From assembly GCA_041686375.1 (NCBI GenBank), contig JAWLEB010000007.1:1-64000 (forward strand): a DNA stretch of 64,000 nt, given 5' to 3'. Position numbers and translations under genes: made by a program. The notes beneath the pieces are model-generated. The model had not been told where the DNA came from. It saw only the letters and a program-made list of their open reading frames with translations, and did no database searches. The stretch is from JAGXLC01 sp041686375. GTDB taxonomy: Bacteria > Bacteroidota > Bacteroidia > Bacteroidales > UBA12077. Positions 27,405-36,820 of this stretch are shown piece after piece. Each line of letters opens with the position of its first letter. Position 1 is the stretch's first letter.

Positions 27405-28086
27405 TCGGTAGTTTATTTAAATCAGGAGGATTTTTTTTCCATTTACCTATTTCTTGCGTTTTGATAAATTCGTTTGGGCTCGTTATATTGGTTGCTATAC
27501 ACAACAAAGAGTTCGAACTACATGAATCAAGCAAAGAAGAGAGTAACTGCATATTGCGATAAGGAGTTTCCATGAATATCTGCGTTTTACCCTCCGTTCT
27601 GGATATTTTTTCTAATTGCTTGATGGCTTTAACTCGCTCGTTTTTTTTGATAGGAAGATACCCTCGGAAAGCAAAATTCTGCCCATTTAAACCCGATGCC
27701 ATTAACGCCAAAATGATTGATGAAGGACCGACAAGTGGAATTATTTCTATATTTTTTTTGTGAGCTAGTCTTACTATTTCTCCGCCGGGATCAGCAACAC
27801 CCGGGACACCTGCTTCTGAGATAATTCCGATATCATAACCCTGATTGACAGGTTGAAAGAAATTTGCATATTCCTGTTCTGAGGTATACTTATTTAAGAT
27901 ATAAAATTTAATGTTGTCGATATTTTTTTCCCGGCTTAACTGTCTGATATATCTCCTTGCCGTTCTGATATTTTCGACAATAAAATGATTTAGGTTCCTA
28001 ACTACTTCCGGGACCTTTGATGGTATGGTGGACTCTAATTGATCATCACCTATGGGTATTGGAATGAGGTAAATTTTCCCTTGCAT
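27379..28086 (-). CDS. RsmI-like SAM-dependent methyltransferase (tetrapyrrole methylase fold)
   Basis: This 235-residue protein has the tetrapyrrole-methylase fold used by RsmI, which 2'-O-methylates C1402 of 16S rRNA. Visible motifs are the N-terminal KIYLIPIPIGDD, IGIISEAGVPGVADPG (the RsmI-type SEAG-P-ADPG loop), PLVGPSSIILALMASGLNGQ and QIFMETPYRN. It is shorter than E. coli RsmI and has a variant N-terminus, as in the short Bacteroidota branch, so the exact RNA target is not certain. The 3' ends of this gene and the WbqC gene overlap by 26 bases. Confidence 0.85.
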   Translation of the reverse strand: MQGKIYLIPIPIGDDQLESTIPSKVPEVVRNLNHFIVENIRTARRYIRQLSREKNIDNIKFYILNKYTSEQEYANFFQPVNQGYDIGIISEAGVPGVADPGGEIVRLAHKKNIEIIPLVGPSSIILALMASGLNGQNFAFRGYLPIKKNERVKAIKQLEKISRTEGKTQIFMETPYRNMQLLSSLLDSCSSNSLLCIATNITSPNEFIKTQEIGKWKKNPPDLNKLPTIFLLYAG

Positions 28087-28215
28087 AATACTGGATGTTC
28101 ATATAAATTTCAAAATTAGTAAAAATAAAGTCGATAAGCTATTTGTATTTTTTTACCGGAATATTATCCGTAGGTAAAAATATATAGGGCGACTATATAC
28201 CTTTTTGACTTTTAT

Positions 28216-28223
28216 TATCTTTG
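28216..28223 (+). promoter_or_regulatory. Candidate -7 element for MBL-fold gene
   Basis: TATCTTTG matches TAnnTTTG exactly. Transcription would start near 28230, giving a leader of about 27 bases before the TTG start at 28257. There is no convincing -33 TTG at the usual distance. Confidence 0.45.
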
Positions 28224-28256
28224 TTTGAAATTATGTAAAATTAAAAAAAGATAACA

Positions 28257-29018
28257 TTGAAAGTAATTTTTTTAGGAACTGGTACATCTCAGGGAGTTCC
28301 GGTAATTGGATGTGATTGTGCTGTATGTCAGTCTGATGATCAAAAAGATAAAAGGCTCAGGACTTCCATATTGATCGAGGTAGATGAGCAAAACATTCTT
28401 ATCGATACCGGACCAGATTTTCGCATGCAGATGCTCCGAGAACAAGTGCGGAATATTCATGCTGTCATATATACCCACGAACATAGAGATCACGTAGCCG
28501 GTTTAGATGATATTCGGCCTATAAATTTTCTCAATCAAAGACCCATCTCAGTATATGCAGAAGAGAGAGTGCTGGAAGCTTTAAAGCAAATGTTACCCTA
28601 TGCGTTCCAACAGGACAAGTATCCGGGTGTACCCAGTATTAATCTGAATGAGATTGATCTTAAAGAATTTTATATTGGAAAGACTAAAATTATACCCATT
28701 CGTGCCTATCATTACAAACTGCCCGTTTTAGGTTACAGAATTGAAGATTTCACATATATTACAGATGCCAATTATATCCCAGAAGAAGAGAAAGAAAAAA
28801 TTGTTGGTAGTAAGTATTTGGTCATTAATGCATTAAGAAAAAAGAAACATGTTTCGCATTTTTCTTTATCCGAAGCGCAATACCTTGTAAAGGAATTCAG
28901 TCCGCGGCAAGCATATTTTACGCATATCAGCCATCAGATGGGTTTTCACAAAGAAGTCAACTCTCAGCTGTCAGATAATATGAGCCTGGCATTTGATGGC
29001 TTACATCTTGATATTTAA
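28257..29018 (+). CDS. MBL-fold metallo-hydrolase (PhnP/Lactamase_B_2-like)
   Basis: This 253-residue cytoplasmic metallo-beta-lactamase-fold enzyme begins KVIFLGTGTSQGVPVIGCDCAVC. The metal-binding motif is YTHEHRDHVAGLDDIRPINF, preceded by NILIDTGPDFRMQM, and later ligands lie in YITDANYI and YFTHISHQMGFH. The N-terminal GTGTSQGVP and paired Cys are typical of the PhnP-like branch of phosphodiesterases. The substrate is not known. The start is TTG; there is no upstream ATG in frame, and the motif begins three residues later. It diverges from the RsmI-like gene. Confidence 0.9.
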   Translation: MKVIFLGTGTSQGVPVIGCDCAVCQSDDQKDKRLRTSILIEVDEQNILIDTGPDFRMQMLREQVRNIHAVIYTHEHRDHVAGLDDIRPINFLNQRPISVYAEERVLEALKQMLPYAFQQDKYPGVPSINLNEIDLKEFYIGKTKIIPIRAYHYKLPVLGYRIEDFTYITDANYIPEEEKEKIVGSKYLVINALRKKKHVSHFSLSEAQYLVKEFSPRQAYFTHISHQMGFHKEVNSQLSDNMSLAFDGLHLDI

Positions 29019-29121
29019 TTCCTTCTACAATCAAGTCAGCAAATTAAGAAAGTTTTATAAATTTGTTATAAATTGGGGCTTCAGGCGTTAAACCCTATCT
29101 TTTGTTTTATAAAAACTAACT

Positions 29122-30852
29122 ATGATGATAAAAAAGACTGTATTTCTTACATTGTTATTTGTGTATATTGCGCCGGGCATTATTAGTGCACAATCCGGTA
29201 AATTGCTTTTAATTGGTGGGGGAACTGAATATGGTGGTAGCGAAAGTTGGAATGGAGAAGCATTTGAATGGGCAGTGGAACAAAGCCGTAATAAGAAGGT
29301 AGCATTGATTTCCTATAATGTGTCTGATGATCCGGACTGGCTAACTGATCATTTTATTTCAGACTGGGGAGCGGAAGATACCAAAAATTTTGTTATTGAC
29401 TCACGCCATGAGGCTGATGCCCAAGATACATATGACAGTCTGATGGAATATGATGTACTGTATATTAAGGGTGGTGACCAATATAACTACTATTCAACAT
29501 ACAATAATACTAAAACCGAGCAGGCAATACTGGATAAATATGCCGAAGGGGGCGTTATTTGCGGAACCTCTGCCGGACTTGCTATTTTATCAGAGGTAAA
29601 ATTTACTGCAGAAAATGGAGTCGTTTACCCGGAGGAATGTTTACTAAACTGGGATAATCAATATGTGACTTTAGCCGATGATTTTCTTAATCTTTTCCCA
29701 GGTTATATTTTTGATTCTCATTTTTCAGAAAGGGGAAGGTTTTCAAGATTATTAGGTTTTATGGCTTACTGGCGCTTCACAGAGAATGCAACTATAGTAG
29801 GCCTGGGATTGGATGACATGACTGCAATGGGAGTTGATGAAAATAATGTAGGCACAGTGTTTGGAACAGGTTGTGCTAATATTTACCAGGTTTCCGATGG
29901 TCAAAGTTTCATACAGTATATGAATAGTTTTGCTATTGATTCTTTAAGTGTTAAACAATTGCTGCAAGGCTGTACTATTGATTTTAACACCGGAGAAATT
30001 AATGGTTTTACTGAATATATAGAGCCTGAGCAAAAAGAAGAAACAGGAAATATTAATCTTTTGGCAAGTGGAGCTGACATTCTGAAAAAAAATAAAACAC
30101 TTCTGGAAAACTTTGTTGATAAATATGGAAACTCCTCAGATACAATTTTACTACTGACCGGTTCCAGGCATACAGAAGCGAATAGTTTTAAAAATGAATT
30201 ACAAAAACTGGAAACAGGGGAGATTCAAATTTATTCCGCAACATCGGAAAATACTTCTAACAAGGAGCTTAAAGAAAAAATTAGCCAGTCATCTAAATTG
30301 CTATTTGTCAATTTAGATGATGAGGAATTTGGTGAATTTTTACAGGGAAGTGCTGGAGAAAAGCTTTCCGAACGAATTCATGAAAATGGTATAACCAGCG
30401 CATTTATCGGAGATGATGCTCGATGGGCCGGGCACACGGTGATCGAAAATTATTTGGAATCCGGAGCCTCTTTTCATGGAGAACTAACTTTCCGAGAAGG
30501 ACTGGATCTTCTGAGTGAAACTGTTATCATTCCAAAAACTTTTGATAATAGTGATATTTATGAGAATACAGCAACAGCAATTCCCTATTCGATGGTAAAA
30601 GATACCTTGACTTATGGTATATGGCTGACAGAGGATAATCATTTTGAGTATTCTTCGGAAGAGGAAAAGACTTATTTGCATGCATTTGGAGAAGCCCCTG
30701 TAATGATAATAAAATCCAATGGAACGAATACCGGATTTTCTGAACAAACTTTAAGGGGTTTGGATGATCAGACACCAAGGATGATTGTGGGCTTCGAATA
30801 TATGACTTTGTCTTTAATAGGAAATGATAATAAATATAAAATGGGTAAATGA
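29122..30852 (+). CDS. Secreted S51-family (cyanophycinase-like) peptidase with extra C-terminal domain
   Basis: The protein has 576 residues and a signal peptide (about 1-24, ending ISAQ). Residues 27-300 are an S51/class I glutamine-amidotransferase-like domain: LLLIGGGTEYGG, YIKGGDQYNYY, then the nucleophile elbow VICGTSAGLAIL with Ser150, and the FDSHFSERGRFSRLLGF region. Cyanophycinases and related serine peptidases share these motifs. The remaining 270 residues contain no motif I recognise. The product should be exported, so the substrate would be an external or periplasmic peptide or polymer. Cyanophycin itself is only one possibility. A promoter-like TTG-N20-TATCTTTTG lies at 29073-29104. 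Confidence 0.82.
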   Translation: MMIKKTVFLTLLFVYIAPGIISAQSGKLLLIGGGTEYGGSESWNGEAFEWAVEQSRNKKVALISYNVSDDPDWLTDHFISDWGAEDTKNFVIDSRHEADAQDTYDSLMEYDVLYIKGGDQYNYYSTYNNTKTEQAILDKYAEGGVICGTSAGLAILSEVKFTAENGVVYPEECLLNWDNQYVTLADDFLNLFPGYIFDSHFSERGRFSRLLGFMAYWRFTENATIVGLGLDDMTAMGVDENNVGTVFGTGCANIYQVSDGQSFIQYMNSFAIDSLSVKQLLQGCTIDFNTGEINGFTEYIEPEQKEETGNINLLASGADILKKNKTLLENFVDKYGNSSDTILLLTGSRHTEANSFKNELQKLETGEIQIYSATSENTSNKELKEKISQSSKLLFVNLDDEEFGEFLQGSAGEKLSERIHENGITSAFIGDDARWAGHTVIENYLESGASFHGELTFREGLDLLSETVIIPKTFDNSDIYENTATAIPYSMVKDTLTYGIWLTEDNHFEYSSEEEKTYLHAFGEAPVMIIKSNGTNTGFSEQTLRGLDDQTPRMIVGFEYMTLSLIGNDNKYKMGK

Positions 30853-30878
30853 GTTGGATGATAATCCACCAACTGCAA

Positions 30879-32459
30879 TTATTTCTGCGGGAGTGTAAAC
30901 CTGAAAGTAGTTCCTTTTCCAGGTTGACTCGTAACCCAAATCGATTCATTATGCTTATTGATAAAATCTTGACATATAATGAGCCCCAAGCCGGTTCCTT
31001 GTTCGCCTGTGGTGCCTTCTGTACTTATCTGTTGTCCTTTCAGGAAAAGTTTGTTTATATCTTTGTCTTTTATTCCAATACCCGTGTCTTCTACTGCTAA
31101 GACAGCTTTATCGTCTTTGGTTTCGTGGCGAAGGGTGATTTTTCCTCCTTCCCTGGTGTATTTTATTGCGTTTGATATTAAGTTTCTTAAAACTGTTTCG
31201 ATCATTTTTTTGTCCGCATATACTTCTACAGGCTCTTTAATCTCATTTTGCAGATCAATCTTTTTACTCTCTGCCTTCGACTTAAACAAGATAAAATTGT
31301 TGTTTACCACATGCTCAAGATTGAAATTTTCTGGTTTAAAAAGCAGCTCTCCACTGTGAAATCTACTCCATTGTAAGAGGTTATCAAGCAGGTTTTGGGT
31401 GGTCTTGGCAGAACTAAAGATTAATTCGTGAAATTTTTTAACTTTTTCAGGTGGATACTTATCATAATTAATGCAAAGCAACTCAGAAAAACCAATAATG
31501 TCTGATAAGGGATTCTTTAAATCGTGACCGATTATTGAGAATAACCGATTTTTTGTTTCATTGAGATATTTTAACTTTTCTTCCGTTTCTTTTCTGTTGT
31601 GAATGTCAATATGTGAACCTAAAGCGCGAAGGGGATTCCCGTCTTTATCAAATTCAACGATTTTTCCCCAGTTTAAAATCCATTTATAATCGCCGTTTTT
31701 GGTTTTTAACCGGTGTTCTACATTAAAGGCATCAGTTCTTCCCGTTTCATGTTCGTGTGTTGCTGCTTTTACTTTGGATAAATCTTCCGGATGAATCAAA
31801 CTGATCCAGTCCTTAGCTTTCTGTCCAATCTCTTCAAGGGTGTAGCCCAACATTTGTGCCCATTGTTTGCTTCTGTATACTTCACCGGTTCTAAAATTTT
31901 GATCCCATAGCCCAATCTTGGCACTTTCTAACGCTAACTCAAGCCGTTCTTTGCTTTTAACAAGCTCCTGATCTTTTTCCTTAATTTTTGATAAATCTTT
32001 TATTATTAGGATGGTATATGTTTCCTCAGTATCCTGAAAACAACTAATGAAAATATCAGAACTAAAGGAAGTATTATTCTTTTTCTTAAATATTTTTTCA
32101 TTTTGGAGTGTCAGTTGTGAACCCCCAGTATGCGCTTCCATTGCCTGCTCGATCTTTCGATTATAGAAATCTACTTTACTTTTTAGAATCAAATTATCTA
32201 TAGGCTGTCCGATGACTTCCTCAGCTTTGTAATGAAACAGAAATTCAGCAGCATCATTGAAATCTATAATTTCTCTTTGAGCGTTGACAAATATTATAGC
32301 GTCCATAGTTGACTGCAGGACTACGGTGAGAAATTTTTTTGCCTTTTGGGTATCTGCTAAGTTATAGGTAATTTTTTTATTTTGATAGTTAATTGTATTT
32401 GAGTCAACTTCAGTATTACTTAAACTTATTTTTTGTGCTATTTGTCTAAATAATTTCAT
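30879..32459 (-). CDS. PAS-domain sensor histidine kinase, cytoplasmic
   Basis: This 526-residue kinase has no obvious membrane segment. A first PAS domain lies at about 45-155 (QSTMDAIIFVNAQREIIDF), and a second PAS/PAC domain at about 170-290 (ESAKIGLWDQNFRTG ... SLIHPEDLSKV). The HisKA domain has His312 (FSIIGHDLKNPLSDIIGF). The HATPase domain has NLISNAIKYT, EDTGIGI and GTGLGLIICQDFI. It probably senses an intracellular or redox-type signal. No response regulator is encoded next to it, so its target is unknown. Confidence 0.9.
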   Translation of the reverse strand: MKLFRQIAQKISLSNTEVDSNTINYQNKKITYNLADTQKAKKFLTVVLQSTMDAIIFVNAQREIIDFNDAAEFLFHYKAEEVIGQPIDNLILKSKVDFYNRKIEQAMEAHTGGSQLTLQNEKIFKKKNNTSFSSDIFISCFQDTEETYTILIIKDLSKIKEKDQELVKSKERLELALESAKIGLWDQNFRTGEVYRSKQWAQMLGYTLEEIGQKAKDWISLIHPEDLSKVKAATHEHETGRTDAFNVEHRLKTKNGDYKWILNWGKIVEFDKDGNPLRALGSHIDIHNRKETEEKLKYLNETKNRLFSIIGHDLKNPLSDIIGFSELLCINYDKYPPEKVKKFHELIFSSAKTTQNLLDNLLQWSRFHSGELLFKPENFNLEHVVNNNFILFKSKAESKKIDLQNEIKEPVEVYADKKMIETVLRNLISNAIKYTREGGKITLRHETKDDKAVLAVEDTGIGIKDKDINKLFLKGQQISTEGTTGEQGTGLGLIICQDFINKHNESIWVTSQPGKGTTFRFTLPQK

Positions 32460-32574
32460 ATTGGTAATTTTGATATTCCAATAAAGGCAAAAACTAATGG
32501 TATAATAGATTGTACAACTTTATAAGAGAATAAAAAGGAGATAAGTCCCTGTAAAAATAAAGAATTAACTAATA

Positions 32575-33225
32575 CTAATTCTTTAGATCTATTCGTATTG
32601 CAGAATCTTTTTTTTCTGTTATCAGCAAAGCAGCTTTACCATTTTCAAGCCATTCAATATTTTTAATCATAGGTTGACTCTCATTGTACAGGGATGTTTT
32701 ATCTTCCTCAGTATCATACCCATACAATCTATACGTTTTTCGGTTTTCATTGATTAAATGATATAGTAAAAGCTTTTCGTCTGGAGAAATCCAGAACTTT
32801 TCGCCATGATCTTCAATTTTTCTGATTTTTGATTTTCCGATGTTATAGAGGTAAATGCCTTCATTTTCATTTCTCTTATTTTTTCGAGTATTCTTCAATG
32901 AGAAGCCAACCAGATTTTCACTATAAGCTAAGTGAGTTTGCCATGCTGCAGGCCAATTGTTTATTTTCTCAAAAGTTTTAATTGTATGCACTTTGCCAGC
33001 ATAAGGCTGGTAAAAAAATAAACTTACATCGGTTTTAAGCTTTGAGGTGTCTATATTTTTTTTATCAGGTATAAAGGTGATGCTTTTATAAAATATAACA
33101 ACAGAATCTTCACTCTGAATAATGCCTTCTCCAAATTGCTCTTTAACATGAGCAGTATCATTTTGACAACTGAAAAGTAAAACACTGAATAAAAAGAGTG
33201 TACTGACTGAATATATTTTTTGCAT
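32575..33225 (-). CDS. Lipoprotein of unknown function with TolB-like repeats
   Basis: This 216-residue protein has a lipoprotein signal with the Cys at residue 20 (LFSVLLFSCQND). The body carries beta-propeller-like segments (FWISPDEKLLLYHLINENRKTYRLYGYD, IEWLENGKAALLIT) similar to TolB/WD40 blades but too few to close a propeller. No enzymatic motif is visible. It stands alone between the PAS kinase and kynU. Envelope location is the only firm conclusion. Confidence 0.7.
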   Translation of the reverse strand: MQKIYSVSTLFLFSVLLFSCQNDTAHVKEQFGEGIIQSEDSVVIFYKSITFIPDKKNIDTSKLKTDVSLFFYQPYAGKVHTIKTFEKINNWPAAWQTHLAYSENLVGFSLKNTRKNKRNENEGIYLYNIGKSKIRKIEDHGEKFWISPDEKLLLYHLINENRKTYRLYGYDTEEDKTSLYNESQPMIKNIEWLENGKAALLITEKKDSAIRIDLKN

Positions 33226-33390
33226 GATTTTTATTTCAGATATTCTTGCTACATCATTTCAAAAGTATATATTTATATTGGCAATGTCAAATAATTGAAA
33301 CGGAATAATATTTGGCCAGAGTAATACTTCATATAACCCGATAATAAAATTATAGACATATAATAGTCAGCAATCCAAATCTTTATTTTT

Positions 33391-34683
33391 ATGGAAACAT
33401 ACATTAACACTCAGAAAGAATTTGCGAATCAGTTAGATCAAAAAGACAAATTGTCAACTTTCAGGGAATATTTCTATTTTCCAGCCAATACAATATATAT
33501 GGATGGAAACTCTTTAGGTTTACTATCTAAAAACGCTGAATATGCCTTAAAAAGAGTAATGAACGAATGGCGTGATTTAGCGATTAAGGGATGGTTATTG
33601 GGTAAAACGCCATGGTTTTATATGGCTGAGGAAATAGGGAAGAAGGCCTCAAACCTGGTGGGAGCGAAACCTGAGGAATTGATTCTAACAGGAACGACCA
33701 CCGTTAACCTTCATGCTTTACTGACTACTTTTTATCAACCCTCCAAAGAGAGATCTAAGATATTGGCTGATGAACTTAATTTTCCTTCCGATATATATGC
33801 CCTGAAAGGACAGATTAAACTCAAAGGATTTGATTTCAATAAAGAACTGGTTTTAGTTCCTTCTGATGATGGTTATATGCTTGATGAGGAGAAAATTGTT
33901 GAATCTATGACTGAAGATGTAGCTGTAGCTCTTTTGCCTTCCGTTCTTTATCGTTCTGGTCAATTGCTTGATATGGAGTACCTTACCCGGGAAGCTCATA
34001 ACCGGAATATACTTATTGGTTTTGATTGCAGTCACTCTGTCGGCGTGGTACCTCATGAGTTTAGTAGATGGGGTGTGGATTTTGCTGTGTTCTGTAGTTA
34101 TAAATATTTGAATGGAGGGCCCGGATCATCTGCATTTTTGTATGTTAATGAACGTCACTTTTCAAAAGAATCTTTTTTAAAAGGATGGTTCGGGAACAAA
34201 AAAGAAACTCAGTTTGACATGTCACTGAATTTTGACCAAGAGCACGCAGCGGGTGGATGGCAGATATCATCACCCGGAATACTCAATAGCGCTCCTGTAG
34301 AAGGAAGTTTGGATGTTATCAATCAAGCGGGTATTCAAAATATTAGGGATAAGTCAAAAACTATGACGTCCTACTTAACTTTTTTGATTAATGAGATATT
34401 AACAAAAAAACCATATAACTATAAACTGCTGACTCCGGAAAATTCAGAACAAAGAGGTGGACATATAGCTCTTACTCACCCGGAAGAGGCATTTCGTATA
34501 AATGAGGCTCTTAAAAATAGGGGTGTTGTACCGGATTTCAGGCCACCTGAAATTATCAGGATAGCGCCTTCACCGTTGTATAACACATACAATGAGATTT
34601 GGGAGGTGGTAAATCACTTGAAATTAATTATTGATAACGAAGAATATAAGCAATTCTCCCAACAACGGGATGCTATAAGTTAA
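33391..34683 (+). CDS. kynU: Kynureninase
   Basis: This 430-residue PLP enzyme hydrolyses kynurenine or 3-hydroxykynurenine to an anthranilate and alanine. Typical motifs are YMDGNSLGLLSKNA near the N-terminus, LTGTTTVNLHALL, GFDCSHSVGVVPH, and the PLP-binding Lys238 in VFCSYKYLNGGPGSSAF. Length and residues are complete. No other tryptophan-to-kynurenine genes are present in the window, so the rest of the pathway, if any, lies elsewhere. It converges with the last gene of the leucine/mevalonate cluster. Confidence 0.95.
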   Translation: METYINTQKEFANQLDQKDKLSTFREYFYFPANTIYMDGNSLGLLSKNAEYALKRVMNEWRDLAIKGWLLGKTPWFYMAEEIGKKASNLVGAKPEELILTGTTTVNLHALLTTFYQPSKERSKILADELNFPSDIYALKGQIKLKGFDFNKELVLVPSDDGYMLDEEKIVESMTEDVAVALLPSVLYRSGQLLDMEYLTREAHNRNILIGFDCSHSVGVVPHEFSRWGVDFAVFCSYKYLNGGPGSSAFLYVNERHFSKESFLKGWFGNKKETQFDMSLNFDQEHAAGGWQISSPGILNSAPVEGSLDVINQAGIQNIRDKSKTMTSYLTFLINEILTKKPYNYKLLTPENSEQRGGHIALTHPEEAFRINEALKNRGVVPDFRPPEIIRIAPSPLYNTYNEIWEVVNHLKLIIDNEEYKQFSQQRDAIS

Positions 34684-34737
34684 TACGGGCATCAGACATA
34701 ACTATTTTAGTAAATTTAGGAATTGCTTTGTTTGTAT

Positions 34738-35682
34738 TTATACAATTATACCTTCGAGTAATGCCGCGACTGCTATCAAAAAATCTGTCGCCAGTACTGC
34801 AATAACATTCATAGCTAAAGCGGGTACCAGTTTTGGGGTATCATTCCCGTATTTGAAAGCTCCTGTAATTGCTTTAAATGCAAAAGGTACCGGGATTAGA
34901 GCAAGCATAAACCATGGTGAAACTATGTTAAAAAGAGCAGCGCCGATGATCGTTCCAAATGTAGCAAACATACCGCCTGCATAGATATAGGCGGCTTTTT
35001 TTCTACCAAGCCAAATGACCAAATGATTTCGTCCTCCTTCTATATCCGCTTCAACATCTGGAAATTCGTTGATAAGAAGCAATAAAGCGGTAAGTATACC
35101 TGGAGGGATAGACATTAACAGAACGTCTTTTGGGAAAAGTTCAATGACAGACATTCCCGGAGATGCAGTCATCACAACATAACTACCCAGCACAACAAAT
35201 GTTCCTAAAGTAAGACCTGCAAAAAGTTCACCTAAGCGAATTTTTGCAAGCAAAGTAGTGTAAAATAATATACTGAAAGCTCCTGATATGGACAACAGGA
35301 GTATTATCCAGTGTACTGTAATAGCAAAATAAATTCCAATTATTGCTGGTATTACGAGGGTTAAAACTGCAGTTCGGTATACATTCTTAGCGCTCAGTTT
35401 CCCTGAACTTAAGACGCCACTGCCACCACTAAAAGGTGTGCGATTGGTTTTATTATCTATTCCTGTTTTATTGTCGGAATATTCGTTAAATAAATTTACG
35501 GAGATATGGGACATTACAACTCCAATGACCAATAAAGCAGCCTTTAGAGGATTAAATGACACTTCCGGTGGATGATATTTCCACCCGAATGCTAAGCCAA
35601 TTGCTACAAGTAATACAGCCAGAAGTAAGAATGGTGCCCGCATTTCTGCCAGCCAAAGTTTTATTTTTTCTTTTTTATTCAT
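34738..35682 (-). CDS. UbiA-family prenyltransferase (MenA-like)
   Basis: This 314-residue polytopic membrane protein has the two Asp-rich UbiA motifs. The first is NLFNEYSDNKTGIDNKTNRTP near residue 65 and the second is LINEFPDVEADIEGG near 205. UbiA enzymes attach a polyprenyl chain to an aromatic or other acceptor; the first motif and overall size resemble MenA (menaquinone) more than UbiA proper. It lies 146 bases beyond mevalonate kinase on the same strand and would use isoprenoids made by the upstream genes. The exact acceptor is not determined. Confidence 0.82.
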   Translation of the reverse strand: MNKKEKIKLWLAEMRAPFLLLAVLLVAIGLAFGWKYHPPEVSFNPLKAALLVIGVVMSHISVNLFNEYSDNKTGIDNKTNRTPFSGGSGVLSSGKLSAKNVYRTAVLTLVIPAIIGIYFAITVHWIILLLSISGAFSILFYTTLLAKIRLGELFAGLTLGTFVVLGSYVVMTASPGMSVIELFPKDVLLMSIPPGILTALLLLINEFPDVEADIEGGRNHLVIWLGRKKAAYIYAGGMFATFGTIIGAALFNIVSPWFMLALIPVPFAFKAITGAFKYGNDTPKLVPALAMNVIAVLATDFLIAVAALLEGIIV

Positions 35683-35828
35683 CGAGTTAATTTTTGTAAT
35701 GTTGCTTCTAGAAGTTATATGCGTTTGTGTTATTTTAAGTAATGTATTCTCCTGCGCATTTTGATTTATTTCAGTTTTTCAAATAATAACAAATTATTTT
35801 ACGATGTGTTTACTTTCCTGACAAAAAA

Positions 35829-36794
35829 TTATGCTAACCGGTGCACATAAACAGGAATCACTTCAATATCTTTGCTTTTCATGTATTTTCTTACGAATGG
35901 TAAGTCATTAGTAAATCCCAGCAGGAAACCGCCTCCACCTGATCCACAAAGTTTAATATAAAAATCGTTGCTTTCAAGTCCTTTCTCCCAAATTTTCCTG
36001 AATCCTTCAGGTATCATAGGGTTGAAGTGTTTCATCTGGAATTTAGATAATTGTTTAAGCGATTCGAAAAATTTTTTCCCGTCACCTTCTATTATTGTTT
36101 GAATGGCATGATTGGTGTATGAATTTAAAAGGTCTGCGTCAATACCATTATGATTGCTGTATTTTATCTTTTCCATGAAAATATTGACTAATGGTTCTGT
36201 TTTTCCTTGTTGCCCTGTATTGATTAAAAATACTGCAAACTCAGGCATTAAAGAGGGAAGGTTGATGCTAACAGGTTCTAAAAACTTGGTTTCGCTGACC
36301 AACAAAGGGCGTTTGAGATAAGAATTTAACGGATCAATACCGCTGCTTGTTCCATGATAGAATGATTCCAGCACAGCAAACTGATCTTTTAATTTAGTCA
36401 GGACATCTGTATTGTTCAGGCTATTGTTATTTTTCCCATCGGCATATTTTTGGTAAAGGGCAGCAACAAGAGCTCCGGAGCTTCCTATGCCATATCCTTC
36501 GGGTATTGTAGATTCAAAATACAGCCCTTTTTTTAAATCGGTGGAAAATGCTTCTATATCAAAATTTACAGGGAGTTGATTTTGTTTTTTGAGCTTTCTT
36601 AAATAACCAAGATAATTGTATAAGCTGAGGTTTGACTGGCGGGCAAAATCATAATCAGTATAATTGTCCTGATAAATGAACTTTAATTCCCCGTTGAAAT
36701 GGCTGTAAGGAATGGTTAAAGCCATACTGTTGTTAATAATGGAATATTCCCCAAACAACATTATTTTCGCATAGAAAATATTGCCGCTAGACAT
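35829..36794 (-). CDS. Mevalonate kinase (GHMP family)
   Basis: This 321-residue GHMP kinase has KIMLFGEYSIINNSMALTIP at the N-terminus, the ATP-binding loop PEGYGIGSSGALVAAL, the segment YHGTSSGIDPLNSYL (family Asp in GIDP) and the C-terminal glycine loop KLCGSGGGGFLLGF. It should phosphorylate mevalonate to 5-phosphomevalonate. It lies 26 bases after diphosphomevalonate decarboxylase in a compact set of mevalonate genes, and this assigns its substrate better than sequence alone. Confidence 0.88.
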   Translation of the reverse strand: MSSGNIFYAKIMLFGEYSIINNSMALTIPYSHFNGELKFIYQDNYTDYDFARQSNLSLYNYLGYLRKLKKQNQLPVNFDIEAFSTDLKKGLYFESTIPEGYGIGSSGALVAALYQKYADGKNNNSLNNTDVLTKLKDQFAVLESFYHGTSSGIDPLNSYLKRPLLVSETKFLEPVSINLPSLMPEFAVFLINTGQQGKTEPLVNIFMEKIKYSNHNGIDADLLNSYTNHAIQTIIEGDGKKFFESLKQLSKFQMKHFNPMIPEGFRKIWEKGLESNDFYIKLCGSGGGGFLLGFTNDLPFVRKYMKSKDIEVIPVYVHRLA

Positions 36795-36820
36795 TATGAT
36801 TGTTATTTTTCATGAAACTT

